Assembly (NCBI RefSeq): GCF_001456115.1
Contig: NZ_CP013264.1
Coordinates: forward strand, 2,746,501 to 2,810,500
From: Sphingobium baderi
GTDB lineage: Bacteria > Pseudomonadota > Alphaproteobacteria > Sphingomonadales > Sphingomonadaceae
Direction of reading: 5' to 3'
DNA: 64,000 nucleotides
Part shown: one piece after another, positions 40,622 to 50,198 of the stretch
How the letters are laid out: each line of letters begins with the position of its first letter
Numbering within the stretch: the first letter of the stretch is position 1
The notes under the pieces: model-generated
The model's input: only the letters and a program-made list of their open reading frames with translations
Databases searched by the model: none
What the model was told of the DNA's origin: nothing
Translations under genes and position numbers: made by a program

Positions 40622-42358
40622 TCAGCCTTTTGAGGGGGCCAGTGCATCCATCAGCATGGAGCGCACTTCTGTTCGAGGGTCGTTTTCGGCATGCGTTGGG
40701 ACGTCGAAAACCATTGTTGCCCGCTCGGTCGGTTCATAAGGTTTCCATTGTGGAATGGCGGGGTTGTTGGGATTGCCGGTCGCAGCGAAATGAACCCAGG
40801 TGTCGCTCATGATCTTTGCCATGGCCGGGTTTTCAGGGCGGTCGCCCGCCATGCTCGAAGCCGTATAATTATTCATGGCGAAGGGAATGTCGCCGCCATG
40901 CGCGGCGCCTATGGCGCCATCGAGAGCCGCGGACTCCAGGTCGAAGCGATAAACATAAGCGGGCGCTGCGCCGGCCGCTTCCGCGCGCCGTTCGGCCCAG
41001 CGGATTGATCCGGCCCACATCACCCGATCGGTCACGAAAGAGCAGGCGATGTCGGTCGGCGATGCATCGGGCCGCTCGCGGCGATAGGCCGCCAGTAGCG
41101 CCGGTCCCTTTTCGCCGAAGGTCGCCGTCGCCATCTTTGCAAGACCAGCCTCATCCAAAGTGCCGAACCAGGGCATGCCGAACATCATCATCGTCATGTC
41201 ATCGCGGGTGTAGCCTACCAGCACGGGCACATGCGTGCCGTTGGGCGACGCCACAGGCTCCATTGGATGAGTCGGCAAGATCGTCCCGTCGACGACCGGC
41301 ATGAGGCCCATAAACTGTTCGGGGCTTGCAGCGCCCGCCAGCGCGGTGCTGATCGGCATCGCGTTCATGCGCTCGGCTTCCTGTACCAGCGTCGTAAACG
41401 GTACATCGTGGAGCTTGCGGAAATCCTTTGGAGCGATGTCGAGCCGGGTGAGCAGTTTTTCCGCATTACGTGCGGCGAGATCGGCCGGCGCGGCCTGCAT
41501 CGCCGCGCCGCTCATTAAGTTGGCGCGATGGAACAGCCCTTTTGCCGATGGCATCGCGAGCAAAACTGAGGTTTTGCTTGCGCCGCCCGATGATCCATAG
41601 ACAAGAACGCGTGACGGATCACCGCCAAAATTCTCGATATTGTCGCGCACCCATTGCAGAGCAGCGACAATGTCCAACATTCCTACGTTGCCCGAGGGGG
41701 CATAATCCGCTCCGCCAAGTTCAGCCAGATGAAGATAGCCGAGCGCGCCGAGTCGATGATTGATGGTCACGGCCACGGCGTCGCCACGTTGAGCCAGGCC
41801 CAGACCATCATACAGCTTCCAAGATCCCGAGCCGCTGGTGTAGGCACCCCCGTGCAGATAAACCAGGACGGGACGTTTGCGATCGCGTTGCGTGCTGGAA
41901 GTCCACACGTTGAGAACAAGGCAATCCTCGCCCATCGCCGGTTCGTCGCCCGCCATGCCATGCAGGAACGTCATGAAATTTTTCATCCGGATGGCACCCG
42001 GCCCCTCGGCCAGTTTGTCCATCCCGCCAGCTTCTGCGGCGCTGGCCTGGGGAGCTGTCGGACCGAATGACAGCGTATCGCGAACACCTGACCATGGTGC
42101 GACAGGTTGCGGCGGCATGAAGCGGCCCTTGCCACCTGTGGGGGCTCCGTAAGGAATGCCTTTGAATATGTAGACGCTGCCATCCCTGCTACCGCGGACC
42201 TTGCCTGCGGTGGTTTCAACGATCTCCCCTTTTCCCGTTCCGGCCGAACCCGTGGTTCCAGCGCCGGCTTGGGCGGGCTTGCTGCTGCCGATTATAGGCA
42301 ATGCGGCCGCTCCGCCGATGCCACGTAACACATCGCGCCGTTCTGCAAGAGATCGCAT
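40622..42358 (-). CDS. Carboxylesterase type B, Tat-exported
   Basis: 578 aa from ATG 42358, with AGAGGA five bases upstream (GTG at 42361 is adjacent). N-terminus [17 protein letters not shown] is a twin-arginine signal. Carboxylesterase-B motifs: [20 protein letters not shown] oxyanion region, [12 protein letters not shown] and GSSGG nucleophile elbow (Ser at about 257), and [12 protein letters not shown] for the His region. Hydrolyses carboxylic esters in the periplasm. First gene of the operon divergent from the AraC regulator at 42577. Confidence 0.93.
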   Translation of the reverse strand: MRSLAERRDVLRGIGGAAALPIIGSSKPAQAGAGTTGSAGTGKGEIVETTAGKVRGSRDGSVYIFKGIPYGAPTGGKGRFMPPQPVAPWSGVRDTLSFGPTAPQASAAEAGGMDKLAEGPGAIRMKNFMTFLHGMAGDEPAMGEDCLVLNVWTSSTQRDRKRPVLVYLHGGAYTSGSGSWKLYDGLGLAQRGDAVAVTINHRLGALGYLHLAELGGADYAPSGNVGMLDIVAALQWVRDNIENFGGDPSRVLVYGSSGGASKTSVLLAMPSAKGLFHRANLMSGAAMQAAPADLAARNAEKLLTRLDIAPKDFRKLHDVPFTTLVQEAERMNAMPISTALAGAASPEQFMGLMPVVDGTILPTHPMEPVASPNGTHVPVLVGYTRDDMTMMMFGMPWFGTLDEAGLAKMATATFGEKGPALLAAYRRERPDASPTDIACSFVTDRVMWAGSIRWAERRAEAAGAAPAYVYRFDLESAALDGAIGAAHGGDIPFAMNNYTASSMAGDRPENPAMAKIMSDTWVHFAATGNPNNPAIPQWKPYEPTERATMVFDVPTHAENDPRTEVRSMLMDALAPSKG

Positions 42359-42389
42359 CACTATCCTCTCCCTATCATAACATGTTGTT

Positions 42390-42415
42390 CACGCGGCAAA
42401 CTTGACTTGCGCGTG
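42390..42415. promoter_or_regulatory. Inverted repeat between carboxylesterase operon and AraC gene
   Basis: CACGCGGCAA (42390-42399) and TTGCGCGTG (42407-42415) are inverted copies except for one missing C, with 7 bases between. It lies 32 bp upstream of the carboxylesterase start within the 218-bp divergent gap, a good site for the neighbouring AraC protein or another regulator. No footprint evidence. Confidence 0.35.
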
Positions 42416-42576
42416 GACGATATTGTCGGTGTTCGAGCAATGAGGGCCATCAAATCGCCGTTCATCACGCGATTGCCATGGGGAAGGAGTTAACTTAACC
42501 TCGTTCGCTACCGTAAGGGACGTCAGCGGGAAAAGCTGGGACTTTTTTTGGTAGTCGAAATGGAGAGGGTGGCCAT

Positions 42577-43515
42577 ATGACTATATCTGATGGCAATCGG
42601 AACGACGTTCGCGCCAATGTATGGCTAACGGCGATAGAGTGCCCGAAGGACGCAGAAGCGGAAATGCGTGATCTTTCGGATCGGCGCTATCGCCAATATT
42701 TGTTCGTTCACAGTGGTGGAGGCCTGGCCCGGTTGGAAGGGTGGCGAACTTCCCTTGCTGGCGGCGAAACGGCGTTTATCCCGGCTGGATCCCAGGCGCA
42801 CGTCATGCTGGAAGGAGGCACCAAGTCTATCCTCTTTGGCATAGCCGATGATTTTTTGCTGTCTCGCGTCGTGCCTGCTTTGGGCGTATCTATCGCGAGT
42901 TATTGGCACGATTTTCACAGTCCAAAGAAATTGAGCCATTGGATCGGTCGCGCTGGAGCGGAGGATCGCAACCGGCTGTGGAATGAATTGCGACAAGCAG
43001 GCGGCAGGCTCGGAACGGCAAGCGACGGCGCCGTTGCTGCTTATATTCTTCTCACTCTTTTTGAGAAGAATAACAATTACAATGAGAGCAATGGGGAATT
43101 ATTCCCAATATCCAATAGTGCCGATGAGATGTCGGGATCTGAACTTGATATCGTAAATCGATTTCGAGGGCTAATAGATGAAAACCTTGCAAGCGATTGG
43201 CAAATTGCCGATTACTGCGAGGCGTTGGACGTTAGGCCAGCGCAGTTGGTGCAGGCATGCAAGGCATTGCTTGGGAGCACCCCGGTCGCCGTAATCCAGG
43301 CGCAGAAAATTCTTCATGCCAAGCGAAAATTGGCATATTCGCGCGCTTCTGCGGCGGAAATATCCTACCAGCTTGGATTTGAAGATCCCGCTTATTTCAG
43401 CAGGTTTTTCCGGAAACGGACCGGCACCACGCCAGTTCAATTCCGCAAAAGCCAACGGACATTCGCGGTGTACGAAGACCCGGCCGGCACGGGCGCGTCT
43501 GCGAAACAGCGTTGA
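42577..43515 (+). CDS. AraC-family transcriptional regulator
   Basis: 312 aa. The N-terminal half is a cupin-like AraC-binding domain related to the AraC_binding_2 type (RQYLFVHSGGGLARLEGWRTS, ETAFIPAGSQAHVML); the C-terminal hundred residues hold the double helix-turn-helix, with SAAEISYQLGFEDPAYFSRF and FRKRTGTTPVQFRKS. GGAGAGGG lies 7 bases before ATG 42577. Divergent from the carboxylesterase/HSL-esterase/TonB operon, which it probably activates. Confidence 0.92.
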   Translation: MTISDGNRNDVRANVWLTAIECPKDAEAEMRDLSDRRYRQYLFVHSGGGLARLEGWRTSLAGGETAFIPAGSQAHVMLEGGTKSILFGIADDFLLSRVVPALGVSIASYWHDFHSPKKLSHWIGRAGAEDRNRLWNELRQAGGRLGTASDGAVAAYILLTLFEKNNNYNESNGELFPISNSADEMSGSELDIVNRFRGLIDENLASDWQIADYCEALDVRPAQLVQACKALLGSTPVAVIQAQKILHAKRKLAYSRASAAEISYQLGFEDPAYFSRFFRKRTGTTPVQFRKSQRTFAVYEDPAGTGASAKQR

Positions 43516-43549
43516 TGGCGCGGAATGGTCACGGTTCAATATGTCGATG

Positions 43550-44221
43550 CTAACGGTTTTTCGAACGGGAGAGTGATGCAGATTCTCCAGCCGTTGGCCG
43601 CTCAATCTCCGGGTAGATGATCGAGCTTTCCATCACCCTCTGAAATGTCTCGGCAAACCGGGAAGCCTCGGCGCGGCGGTCATTGAGATTCTGCTTGAGA
43701 TCGACCGCCATCATGGATGCCAGCCACATGGAGAGGCTGATGACCGCGGCGTGATCGGCGTCGATGTCGGGGCGGAGCCAGTTCCGTGCCTTTACCTCGC
43801 GATAATGTGATCGCGCGATCGCCAGCAGCGAATCTTCGCGTGCGTCACCAGCAAGAAGTCGAGACAGGAAACTACGTACCAGCTCGGGGCTATCGACCAT
43901 CAGGCCGGCGACCATCAGATAATCGTTACGCGATGGCGTTTTGGCAAAATCGAAGACATGCGCGAGCCGGTCACGCAAATGAATCTGCACCTCAGCGATC
44001 AGATCGTCTCGGTCGCGGAAATGATGATACATGATGCCGCGGGTGCGGCCGGCTCGCTCCGCCACAGCCTGCATGGTGACGCGGTTGATCCCCTCTTCTG
44101 ACCAGATCGCCAACGCCGCGTCCAGAAGAGCGGCATAGGTGTCGCGCCCGTTGGCGCGCTGACGTCGTTGCAATTCCGTCTCCGTTGTCAACATCGCGCC
44201 CGTTGCGACCCTGACCTTCAT
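43550..44221 (-). CDS. TetR-family transcriptional regulator
   Basis: 223 aa. Helix-turn-helix in residues about 25-75: INRVTMQAVAERAGRTRGIM (then YHHFRDRDDL). The rest is the all-helical ligand domain. ATG 44221 is used; ATG 44194 is possible. It is divergent from the APH-like/molybdopterin operon with a 249-bp gap containing a palindrome, and convergent with the AraC gene at 42577. Confidence 0.92.
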   Translation of the reverse strand: MKVRVATGAMLTTETELQRRQRANGRDTYAALLDAALAIWSEEGINRVTMQAVAERAGRTRGIMYHHFRDRDDLIAEVQIHLRDRLAHVFDFAKTPSRNDYLMVAGLMVDSPELVRSFLSRLLAGDAREDSLLAIARSHYREVKARNWLRPDIDADHAAVISLSMWLASMMAVDLKQNLNDRRAEASRFAETFQRVMESSIIYPEIERPTAGESASLSRSKNR

Positions 44222-44273
44222 GCAGGGGCGAACGCGACAAGACCAGCCCCGATGATCGAGTCACTATTATATA

Positions 44274-44285
44274 TACATCAATGTA
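44274..44285. promoter_or_regulatory. Palindrome in TetR/APH divergent gap
   Basis: TACAT-CA-ATGTA is a perfect inverted repeat inside an AT-rich stretch (TATTATATATACATCAATG, continuing TACAATTA), 53 bp upstream of the TetR start. This is the usual place and shape for a TetR operator overlapping a promoter. Confidence 0.45.
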
Positions 44286-44470
44286 CAATTAGCATTGACC
44301 ATTTTCCAGCCTCGCTATAGCCTCGGTCTTGCAGCGCCAGATCTGATCGATTCTGAACCCATAGGCAGGGGCGCTGAAACAAAGCCGCGGGGACATTCGG
44401 CAACGGCCATCGGAGCTTCCTACGGCTCCAATGCGCCGCCATCGTCCGGCGGTCAGGAGAGGAGAGGGAT

Positions 44471-45874
44471 ATGGCGACCGTTGAGTTGGACCATCCGGTC
44501 GAGGCATCGGAACTGTCTTTCGAGCAGCAGCAGGCTGGCATTACGCGTTGGGTGCGTGACACCTTGGGCGCGAAGGTGACCAGCATTGTGCGACAGCGCC
44601 GCTGGCGCCCGGTGTGGCGGGTATTTATCGAGAAGGACGGCGTGGAATCGAGCCTGTTGTTCAAGAGCACCCGGCCTTGGCCCGACCATCCCTATCCACT
44701 CCGTCATGAATATGAAGTGCTCAAGGTCTTGCAGGACAATGGGGTCCTCATTCCGACGTTGCACGGCATGTGCGCGGAACCCGAAGCGATCGTCATGGAA
44801 TGGGTGCGTGGAGGCCGTGATCCGGGCCTTGTGATGGAGGCGGAGGAAAGCCGGTCGGTGATGACCCCTGATCGCTGGGCGGCCAGCCTGAAATATATGG
44901 AAGCGTTGGCCGACATCCACCGCATACCGCCCGAACAGTTCTCCGGCACTGAGCTGCCGTTTCCGCAGACGCCTGCCGATATTGCACTCAACAGCGTGCA
45001 GCGCTTCTATGCGATGTGCCTGGAGCAAAATGTCGTCGATCCATTGATGGAATTTTGCGACCTCTGGCTGCGGCGTAATGTGCCACAGGATCTGACGCAT
45101 ATCTCCTTCGTCACTGGCGACTGTGGGCAGTTTCTGTCGGACGGGCCGGAAATGACAGCAATCATCGACATGGAGGTCGGTCATCTGGGTGATAATCACC
45201 ATGACCTCGCCTGTTTCCGCGGGCGCCATCCCATCGAGAATATGGGCGATCTTCCGGCGCTCTATCGCCATTATGAAAAGGCGCTGGGGCGACCGGTCGA
45301 TTTCCACAAGATCGCTTATCAGACGATCGTGTTCATGTCGGTTGGCTATTATGCGCCCTTGTTCGCGCTCGCCAATCGAGCGCCCGGCGGCGACTGGGTG
45401 GAAAGCGCGGTCCAGGTTGCGATGATCGGGCGTCGTTGCCTGGAAGCGTTGGCCGAGATCATCGGTATCGAGCTGGAGCAGTTCGCCCTGCCAGCGCCGC
45501 GCGTGACGCCGATAGAGGATATGGCGCTACAGAAGCTGGCTGACGAGATCCGTAGCATCCCGACCTCGCCGGGGTTTGAGGACTGGCAGCGCGGGGTCAT
45601 CGCCACCATTCCCGAATTCCTGGTCAACCAGCAGCATTATGGCGCCTGGGCCGAAGCGGAGGATCTGAATGACGCCGAAGCTCTGCTGGGGTATCGGCCG
45701 GTCGACCTCAATGCTGCCGATCGGGATCTTGTCGCCTATATCAAGGCGGCTGGACCGGAAGAGGATGTCGCCCTCGTCCGGTTCCTGTATCGCCGGATGT
45801 TGCGTAAATGCCTGGTGATCGCTGGCGGAAACAAGGATCATCTGGTGATGGTGGAGATGGAACCGATCCTGTGA
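44471..45874 (+). CDS. APH-like phosphotransferase-family protein with degenerate motif
   Basis: 467 aa. Protein-kinase-like/aminoglycoside-phosphotransferase fold related to the family found with acyl-CoA metabolism: RRWRPVWRVFIE and LLFKSTRP (Lys, residue 65), LRHEYEVLKVLQ, EAIVMEWVRGG hinge, and the catalytic region. Here Brenner's motif HxDxxxxN is altered: T215-G-D217-C-G-Q-F replaces HGDxxxxNF, while the following IIDMEVGHLGD keeps D233 and E235. Retention of D217 and D233 allows phosphotransfer but loss of the His and Asn makes it doubtful. ATG 44471 follows GGAGAGGG. 37 bp before the molybdopterin gene, in one operon. Confidence 0.8.
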   Translation: MATVELDHPVEASELSFEQQQAGITRWVRDTLGAKVTSIVRQRRWRPVWRVFIEKDGVESSLLFKSTRPWPDHPYPLRHEYEVLKVLQDNGVLIPTLHGMCAEPEAIVMEWVRGGRDPGLVMEAEESRSVMTPDRWAASLKYMEALADIHRIPPEQFSGTELPFPQTPADIALNSVQRFYAMCLEQNVVDPLMEFCDLWLRRNVPQDLTHISFVTGDCGQFLSDGPEMTAIIDMEVGHLGDNHHDLACFRGRHPIENMGDLPALYRHYEKALGRPVDFHKIAYQTIVFMSVGYYAPLFALANRAPGGDWVESAVQVAMIGRRCLEALAEIIGIELEQFALPAPRVTPIEDMALQKLADEIRSIPTSPGFEDWQRGVIATIPEFLVNQQHYGAWAEAEDLNDAEALLGYRPVDLNAADRDLVAYIKAAGPEEDVALVRFLYRRMLRKCLVIAGGNKDHLVMVEMEPIL

Positions 45875-45911
45875 TCGAGGTTCTATCTTTGAGCGGAGTG
45901 GGAGATATCGG

Positions 45912-48104
45912 GTGAGCGAAACCCGCATCGGCATCTGTAAGGTCTGCTGGGCCTGCTGTCCCGTCGAGGTCACGATCGAGGAAGGGCGCGCCATCAAGGT
46001 TGTGGGCGACCGGCAGTCGCCCATCTATGGCGGCTATACCTGCCCCAAGGGCCGCGCCATGCCCGAGGGCCATTATGCCGAGAGCCGCATCCTGCACCCG
46101 CAAAAGCGCATGCCGGACGGCAGCTATCAATCCATTCCAATGGAGCAGGCGATCGATGAAATCGCTGCTCGGCTACAGGCGATCAGCGACGAACATGGCG
46201 TCGACGCGATCGCCGTCTATCCCGGCAACGGCAATCTCAGTAATCCGATCAATCCGGTGATTGGCGCCATGTTCATCATGGCGCTCGGAACCTTTCCCCA
46301 TCGCTTCTTCTCCGTGCAGACGATCGATCAGGCGGGGAAGGTGATCGCGCAGGCGCTGCACGGACGCTGGATGGCCGGGCCCAATGCCTTCGCCGATGCC
46401 GACAGCTGGATCATGGTTGGCACCAACCCGGTGATTTCCAAACAGGGCATGTCGGTCAATCCGGGACAGACCGTGAAGCAAGCGGTCAAGAATGGCATGA
46501 AGCTCATCGTGATCGACCCGCGGGAGACGGAATCGGCGGCGCATGCCTTTCTCCACATACGGCCGCAACCAGGACAGGACTCGACGCTGCTGGCCGGCCT
46601 GCTGCACGTGATCCTGACCGAGGGGCTGTATGATCGCGATTTTGTTGAAACCAATGCCGTGGGCATCGATGCACTGAAGGTGGCCGTCGCGCCTTTCACA
46701 CCCGATCATGTAGCCGATGTCGCGGGTGTTTCGGCGGCGGACATCGTGTTGGCAGCGCGCACATTTGCGGAGGCGAAGAGTGGATGCGTGGTCACGGCCA
46801 CTGGCGCACATTTCCCGCTACACGGCACTCTGGCGGAATACCTGGCGCTTTGCCTCAATAGCGTATGCGGACGCTGGGTGCGGGCAGGTGAGCAGCATTC
46901 GCAGCCGCACGTTTTATTGCCTGACGTACCGATCCGGGCGCAGCCCTATGCGCCTTATACGCCCTGGGATTATAGTGAGACCAGCCGGATCAACGGTCTG
47001 CCGAAAACCGTCGTTGGGGCGCCGACGGGCACCCTGCCGGACGAGATACTAACCCCCGGTAAGGGACAGGTTCGAGCGCTGATCTGCTCAGGCAGCAATC
47101 CAGCCGTTTCCCTTCCTGACCAGAACCGGGCGGGGCGAGCGCTGGGTGCGCTCGACCTGCTGGTCGCGATCGACGTGGAAATGTCGAATACCGCACGCAT
47201 GGCGGACTATGTCATTCCGGACCGTATGTCGCTGGAAACGCCTGGCTGCACGCAGTTCACCGAATCAATGAAATATTACGGTATCTGGACGGGCGGGTTT
47301 GAACAGCCCTATGCGATGTACGCGCCTGCCACCGTTGAGCCGCCAGCCGGTTCGGACACAATCGAAAGCTGGCAGTTCTTTTATGAGCTGGCCAAGAAGC
47401 TGGGCAAGCAGATCACCTATTTCGGTAATGCGGCGGGGACGGGCGAGCATTGGGACAAGTTTCCGGTTCCCTTCGCGCTTCCGCTTGATCGCCGTCCCTC
47501 GACTGAGGAGATGTTCGAGGCGATGTGCGCCGGATCACGTGTTCCGTTGGAGGAGGTGCGCCGGCATCAACATGGCAAGCTTTTTACGGAACTCGACCTT
47601 ACCGTGCTGCCCCGTGGAGAGGATTGCGAGGCGATGCTCCAACTGGCCGATCCGACGATGATGGCCGAATTGGGAGTTGTCCTGGTCAAACGCGGTGACA
47701 CGGCGCAGCCCAGCGCGGAATTCCCATTGTTGCTAACGCCGCGGCGGAGCAACGAGATGATGAATTCCATCGGCCGCAACAATCCGAAGCTGACGGTCAA
47801 GAGACGGCACAATCCAGCTTTCGTTAACCCAGCCGAACTGCAGCGGTTTGGCGTCACATCCGGCGAGGTCGTGCGTATACGTTCGGTTCATGGAGTGATC
47901 GATGGCGTGGTCGAGGTCGATTCCCGTCTGCGTCCAGGGGTTCTGTCGATGTCACATTGCTTCGGCACCAACCCTGATGAGGCGGATGATGCCCTAGGTG
48001 AAGGTGGGTGCACCTCCCGATTGATGGATGCACAGGCAGCCTTCGATCCTATCTTCGGCCAACCGCGGATGGGTGCTATTCCCGTGACAATAGAACGCGT
48101 ATAG
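45912..48104 (+). CDS. Molybdopterin-dependent oxidoreductase (DMSO-reductase superfamily), second paralogue
   Basis: 730 aa, GTG start at 45912 with GGGAG upstream. 4Fe-4S motif C9-x2-C12-x3-C16 and C44 with PKG Lys; the body shares with the first paralogue (2692-4902) LHPQKRMPDGSYQ, GMKLIVIDPRETES, EPPAGSD and ELAKKLGKQI. At the Mo-ligand position it too has T137-I-D-Q (QTIDQAGK), not Cys/Sec. No leader peptide, no electron-transfer subunit adjacent. Cytoplasmic enzyme of unknown substrate; transcribed after the APH-like gene under the probable control of the divergent TetR. Confidence 0.88.
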   Translation: MSETRIGICKVCWACCPVEVTIEEGRAIKVVGDRQSPIYGGYTCPKGRAMPEGHYAESRILHPQKRMPDGSYQSIPMEQAIDEIAARLQAISDEHGVDAIAVYPGNGNLSNPINPVIGAMFIMALGTFPHRFFSVQTIDQAGKVIAQALHGRWMAGPNAFADADSWIMVGTNPVISKQGMSVNPGQTVKQAVKNGMKLIVIDPRETESAAHAFLHIRPQPGQDSTLLAGLLHVILTEGLYDRDFVETNAVGIDALKVAVAPFTPDHVADVAGVSAADIVLAARTFAEAKSGCVVTATGAHFPLHGTLAEYLALCLNSVCGRWVRAGEQHSQPHVLLPDVPIRAQPYAPYTPWDYSETSRINGLPKTVVGAPTGTLPDEILTPGKGQVRALICSGSNPAVSLPDQNRAGRALGALDLLVAIDVEMSNTARMADYVIPDRMSLETPGCTQFTESMKYYGIWTGGFEQPYAMYAPATVEPPAGSDTIESWQFFYELAKKLGKQITYFGNAAGTGEHWDKFPVPFALPLDRRPSTEEMFEAMCAGSRVPLEEVRRHQHGKLFTELDLTVLPRGEDCEAMLQLADPTMMAELGVVLVKRGDTAQPSAEFPLLLTPRRSNEMMNSIGRNNPKLTVKRRHNPAFVNPAELQRFGVTSGEVVRIRSVHGVIDGVVEVDSRLRPGVLSMSHCFGTNPDEADDALGEGGCTSRLMDAQAAFDPIFGQPRMGAIPVTIERV

Positions 48105-48126
48105 TCTTGGCCGATCAAGGCCTGAG

Positions 48127-49035
48127 CTATCTTGCGCCGTGCAACATTTCCTGTCGAAAACGACGCGGGCTTATCCCGGTCGCCTTGCGAAAAGCGGCGC
48201 TGAACGCAGCGGCGCTCTGGAACCCGCAATTGCCCGCGACGACCTTTATCATCGCCCCCTCCTGAACCAGTTCACGTTTGGCCCGCATGATCCGCGCATC
48301 GGAAATATAGCTGCTGATGGTCGTCCCCACGGTGTTCTTGAAGGTTCGCATCAGATGCCGTGAACTCAGCCCGCACTCTTGCGCCAGGTCGACGATGGAC
48401 AGGGGACCGTTCAACCCGGCATCGATACGCTCCTGAAGGCGGCGCAGGCGCCAATCCGCCATCCGTCCATCGCACATGTCGTCCGAAACCGGTCGCATCT
48501 GGAGATGGCGGCACAGGTCGATGATCAATGACAAGGCGATGGTTTCTACCAGCATATCCTGTGCAAAGCCCGGATTGCGAACCTCTTTGGCAATGCGGGC
48601 AAGGCCTTGCCGAACCCATGGAGACTTAACGTCGAAACAGGGCGGCAGGGAACCAGGGAGATCCTCGCTCTGAAAGATGCGTTCAGCCATGATATCTTCG
48701 AAGGTGAGGCAAAGGACCCGATATTCGCTGGGCTCGCAACGCGCCTCAAACTGAGATCCCATCGGCAGATAGGCCACCTCGCCGAAGGGCGGTGTGTTGC
48801 GCCGCCCCTCCGACAGCAACCGCGCTCCATGTGCACGCGGCCCCAGCGAATAATCCAGGTAGTGACTGTTCGCTTCAAACTGCGCGTCGCAGGATCGTTC
48901 CCACGCAAAATGACGAATGTCGGCGCGAATGCCGTTGGCGACGATGCTGTTTTCGACATGGAAATAGGAGGCCGTGACCGGTTGGCAAAGTATGACGTCA
49001 GCAGAGCTGTGTCCGGTAGTTTGCACGTTTCCCAT
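48127..49035 (-). CDS. AraC-family transcriptional regulator
   Basis: 302 aa from ATG 49035, preceded by AGGAGGGGCA; an in-frame upstream extension to 49119 lacks a site. C-terminal DNA-binding domain: LSIVDLAQECGLSSRHLMRT, then CGFQSAAAFSAAFRKATGIS and PRRFR. The N-terminal effector domain is unassigned. Converges with the molybdopterin gene with a 22-bp gap. Its former neighbour appears to be the broken MFS transporter 80 bp upstream. Confidence 0.9.
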   Translation of the reverse strand: MGNVQTTGHSSADVILCQPVTASYFHVENSIVANGIRADIRHFAWERSCDAQFEANSHYLDYSLGPRAHGARLLSEGRRNTPPFGEVAYLPMGSQFEARCEPSEYRVLCLTFEDIMAERIFQSEDLPGSLPPCFDVKSPWVRQGLARIAKEVRNPGFAQDMLVETIALSLIIDLCRHLQMRPVSDDMCDGRMADWRLRRLQERIDAGLNGPLSIVDLAQECGLSSRHLMRTFKNTVGTTISSYISDARIMRAKRELVQEGAMIKVVAGNCGFQSAAAFSAAFRKATGISPRRFRQEMLHGAR

Positions 49036-49115
49036 TGCCCCTCCTACTCGCGAATATCCATGTCCGCGTAGCAATCGGGGTTTATGCCCTAATTTGGCCC
49101 AATCGGCGAGTCTGA

Positions 49116-49802
49116 TCACAAGGCACGACTATTCATGTATGTTGCGTGCGATGGAAAGCCACAACAATGAAGCAAGCAGGACGACCCGAGGCTGAGCGAC
49201 AGGGCAATTCTCACGCGCACGCCATGCGACGCCATCACGACCTGACCCACGTCGCTGATCAGGCCTATGACTGGAGACCCCAGCCCGTAGCCAGCCAACG
49301 AAATGACGCCGATCATCAATGCAGCAGCAGTCGCCCGCATCGATAGCGGGGACACATTTTGTGCCAGTATATACAGGGCTGGCATGGGAAAATGCTGACC
49401 AGTGAGGTCGCGAGCAGTAGGCGGCTCGCGATCAGGATGGATTCCACCATGAACGCCGTCGCAAAAACGCGGCCCGATCAGATTAGCCCCAACGTCGGCC
49501 GCCATGTCCTGATCAGGGGAAGCGGTTGCGCCACCATTGATCAACGGGCCTGTGACCAGCATGACGAATATGTCGATGCCACCCGTCGCCAGGCCCAGCA
49601 AGGTAGCAGCGCTACTGCCAGGCAGGCCGTCCGCTCGCATTAGGAAGGAGACCGTATATTGAGGGTTCGAATAGCTTACGAAACCTGCGACGCCGCCAGC
49701 GCCCAGATCAGTCCGCCCGTCAAACCTGTGCTGACAATTGTCGTATCGGCTTTCAATGGCTGCTTCCCGCCCAACGGCATGCTTGCCCCTCGCTCCGAAC
49801 AT
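49116..49802 (-). pseudogene. MFS transporter remnant
   Basis: One frame shows the last third of a major-facilitator protein: VSYSNPQYTVSFLMRADGLP, AATLLGLATGGIDIFVML, then SPLSMRATAAALMIGVISLA and GYGLGSPVIGLISD. A middle section (about 49480-49560) and the N-terminal side (a good segment DTTIVSTGLTGGLIWALAAS in another frame near 49700) are out of frame, and the first two thirds are missing. Not functional. Probable lost partner of the AraC regulator next to it. Confidence 0.75.
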
Positions 49803-50198
49803 TTTATGACTTTGATTATGTAGCGGGGGATAGGCAGGTTAAGTTCAACCATATGTGCGATCGGGACTTTCTATCGCCAAACGTCCCTGCCACCAGCTTT
49901 TGGGCCTCAAGTCGCCGCTCATAGGTCGCATCGCTCACCTCGCCCTCGTCGCCGGATGACATTGGACGGCGGAATTGCTGACCTGGTCGGCGGCTTTCGC
50001 GATCTGTAGCAACGCATCGTTTGCGTGCTGCAAGGCCGTATAGATTCCGGTACGCACCAGTCCCGGATGAAGCGGAAAGTATTTCCATTGCGCTATCGGG
50101 GTGGCGCCATGTCACTTTGGGAACAGTCTTGTTGGATTGAGGAAGCCAGAGCATCTGTTAGGATGGCCCATAACGAAAAATCACAAAGGGAGAGAGTA
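49803..50198. other. Gene-poor leader region before TonB receptor 2
   Basis: About 395 bp between the MFS remnant and the TonB receptor ATG. An in-frame upstream extension of the receptor (to 50025) lacks signal-peptide character and is not used. I see no coding pattern or convincing promoter box; the receptor's Shine-Dalgarno (AAAGGGAGAGAG) lies at the right end. Confidence 0.5.

Noticed and set aside
50025..50198. N-terminal extension of TonB receptor 2
   Set aside because: The extension is polar and would bury the signal peptide; ATG 50199 has a good ribosome-binding site.
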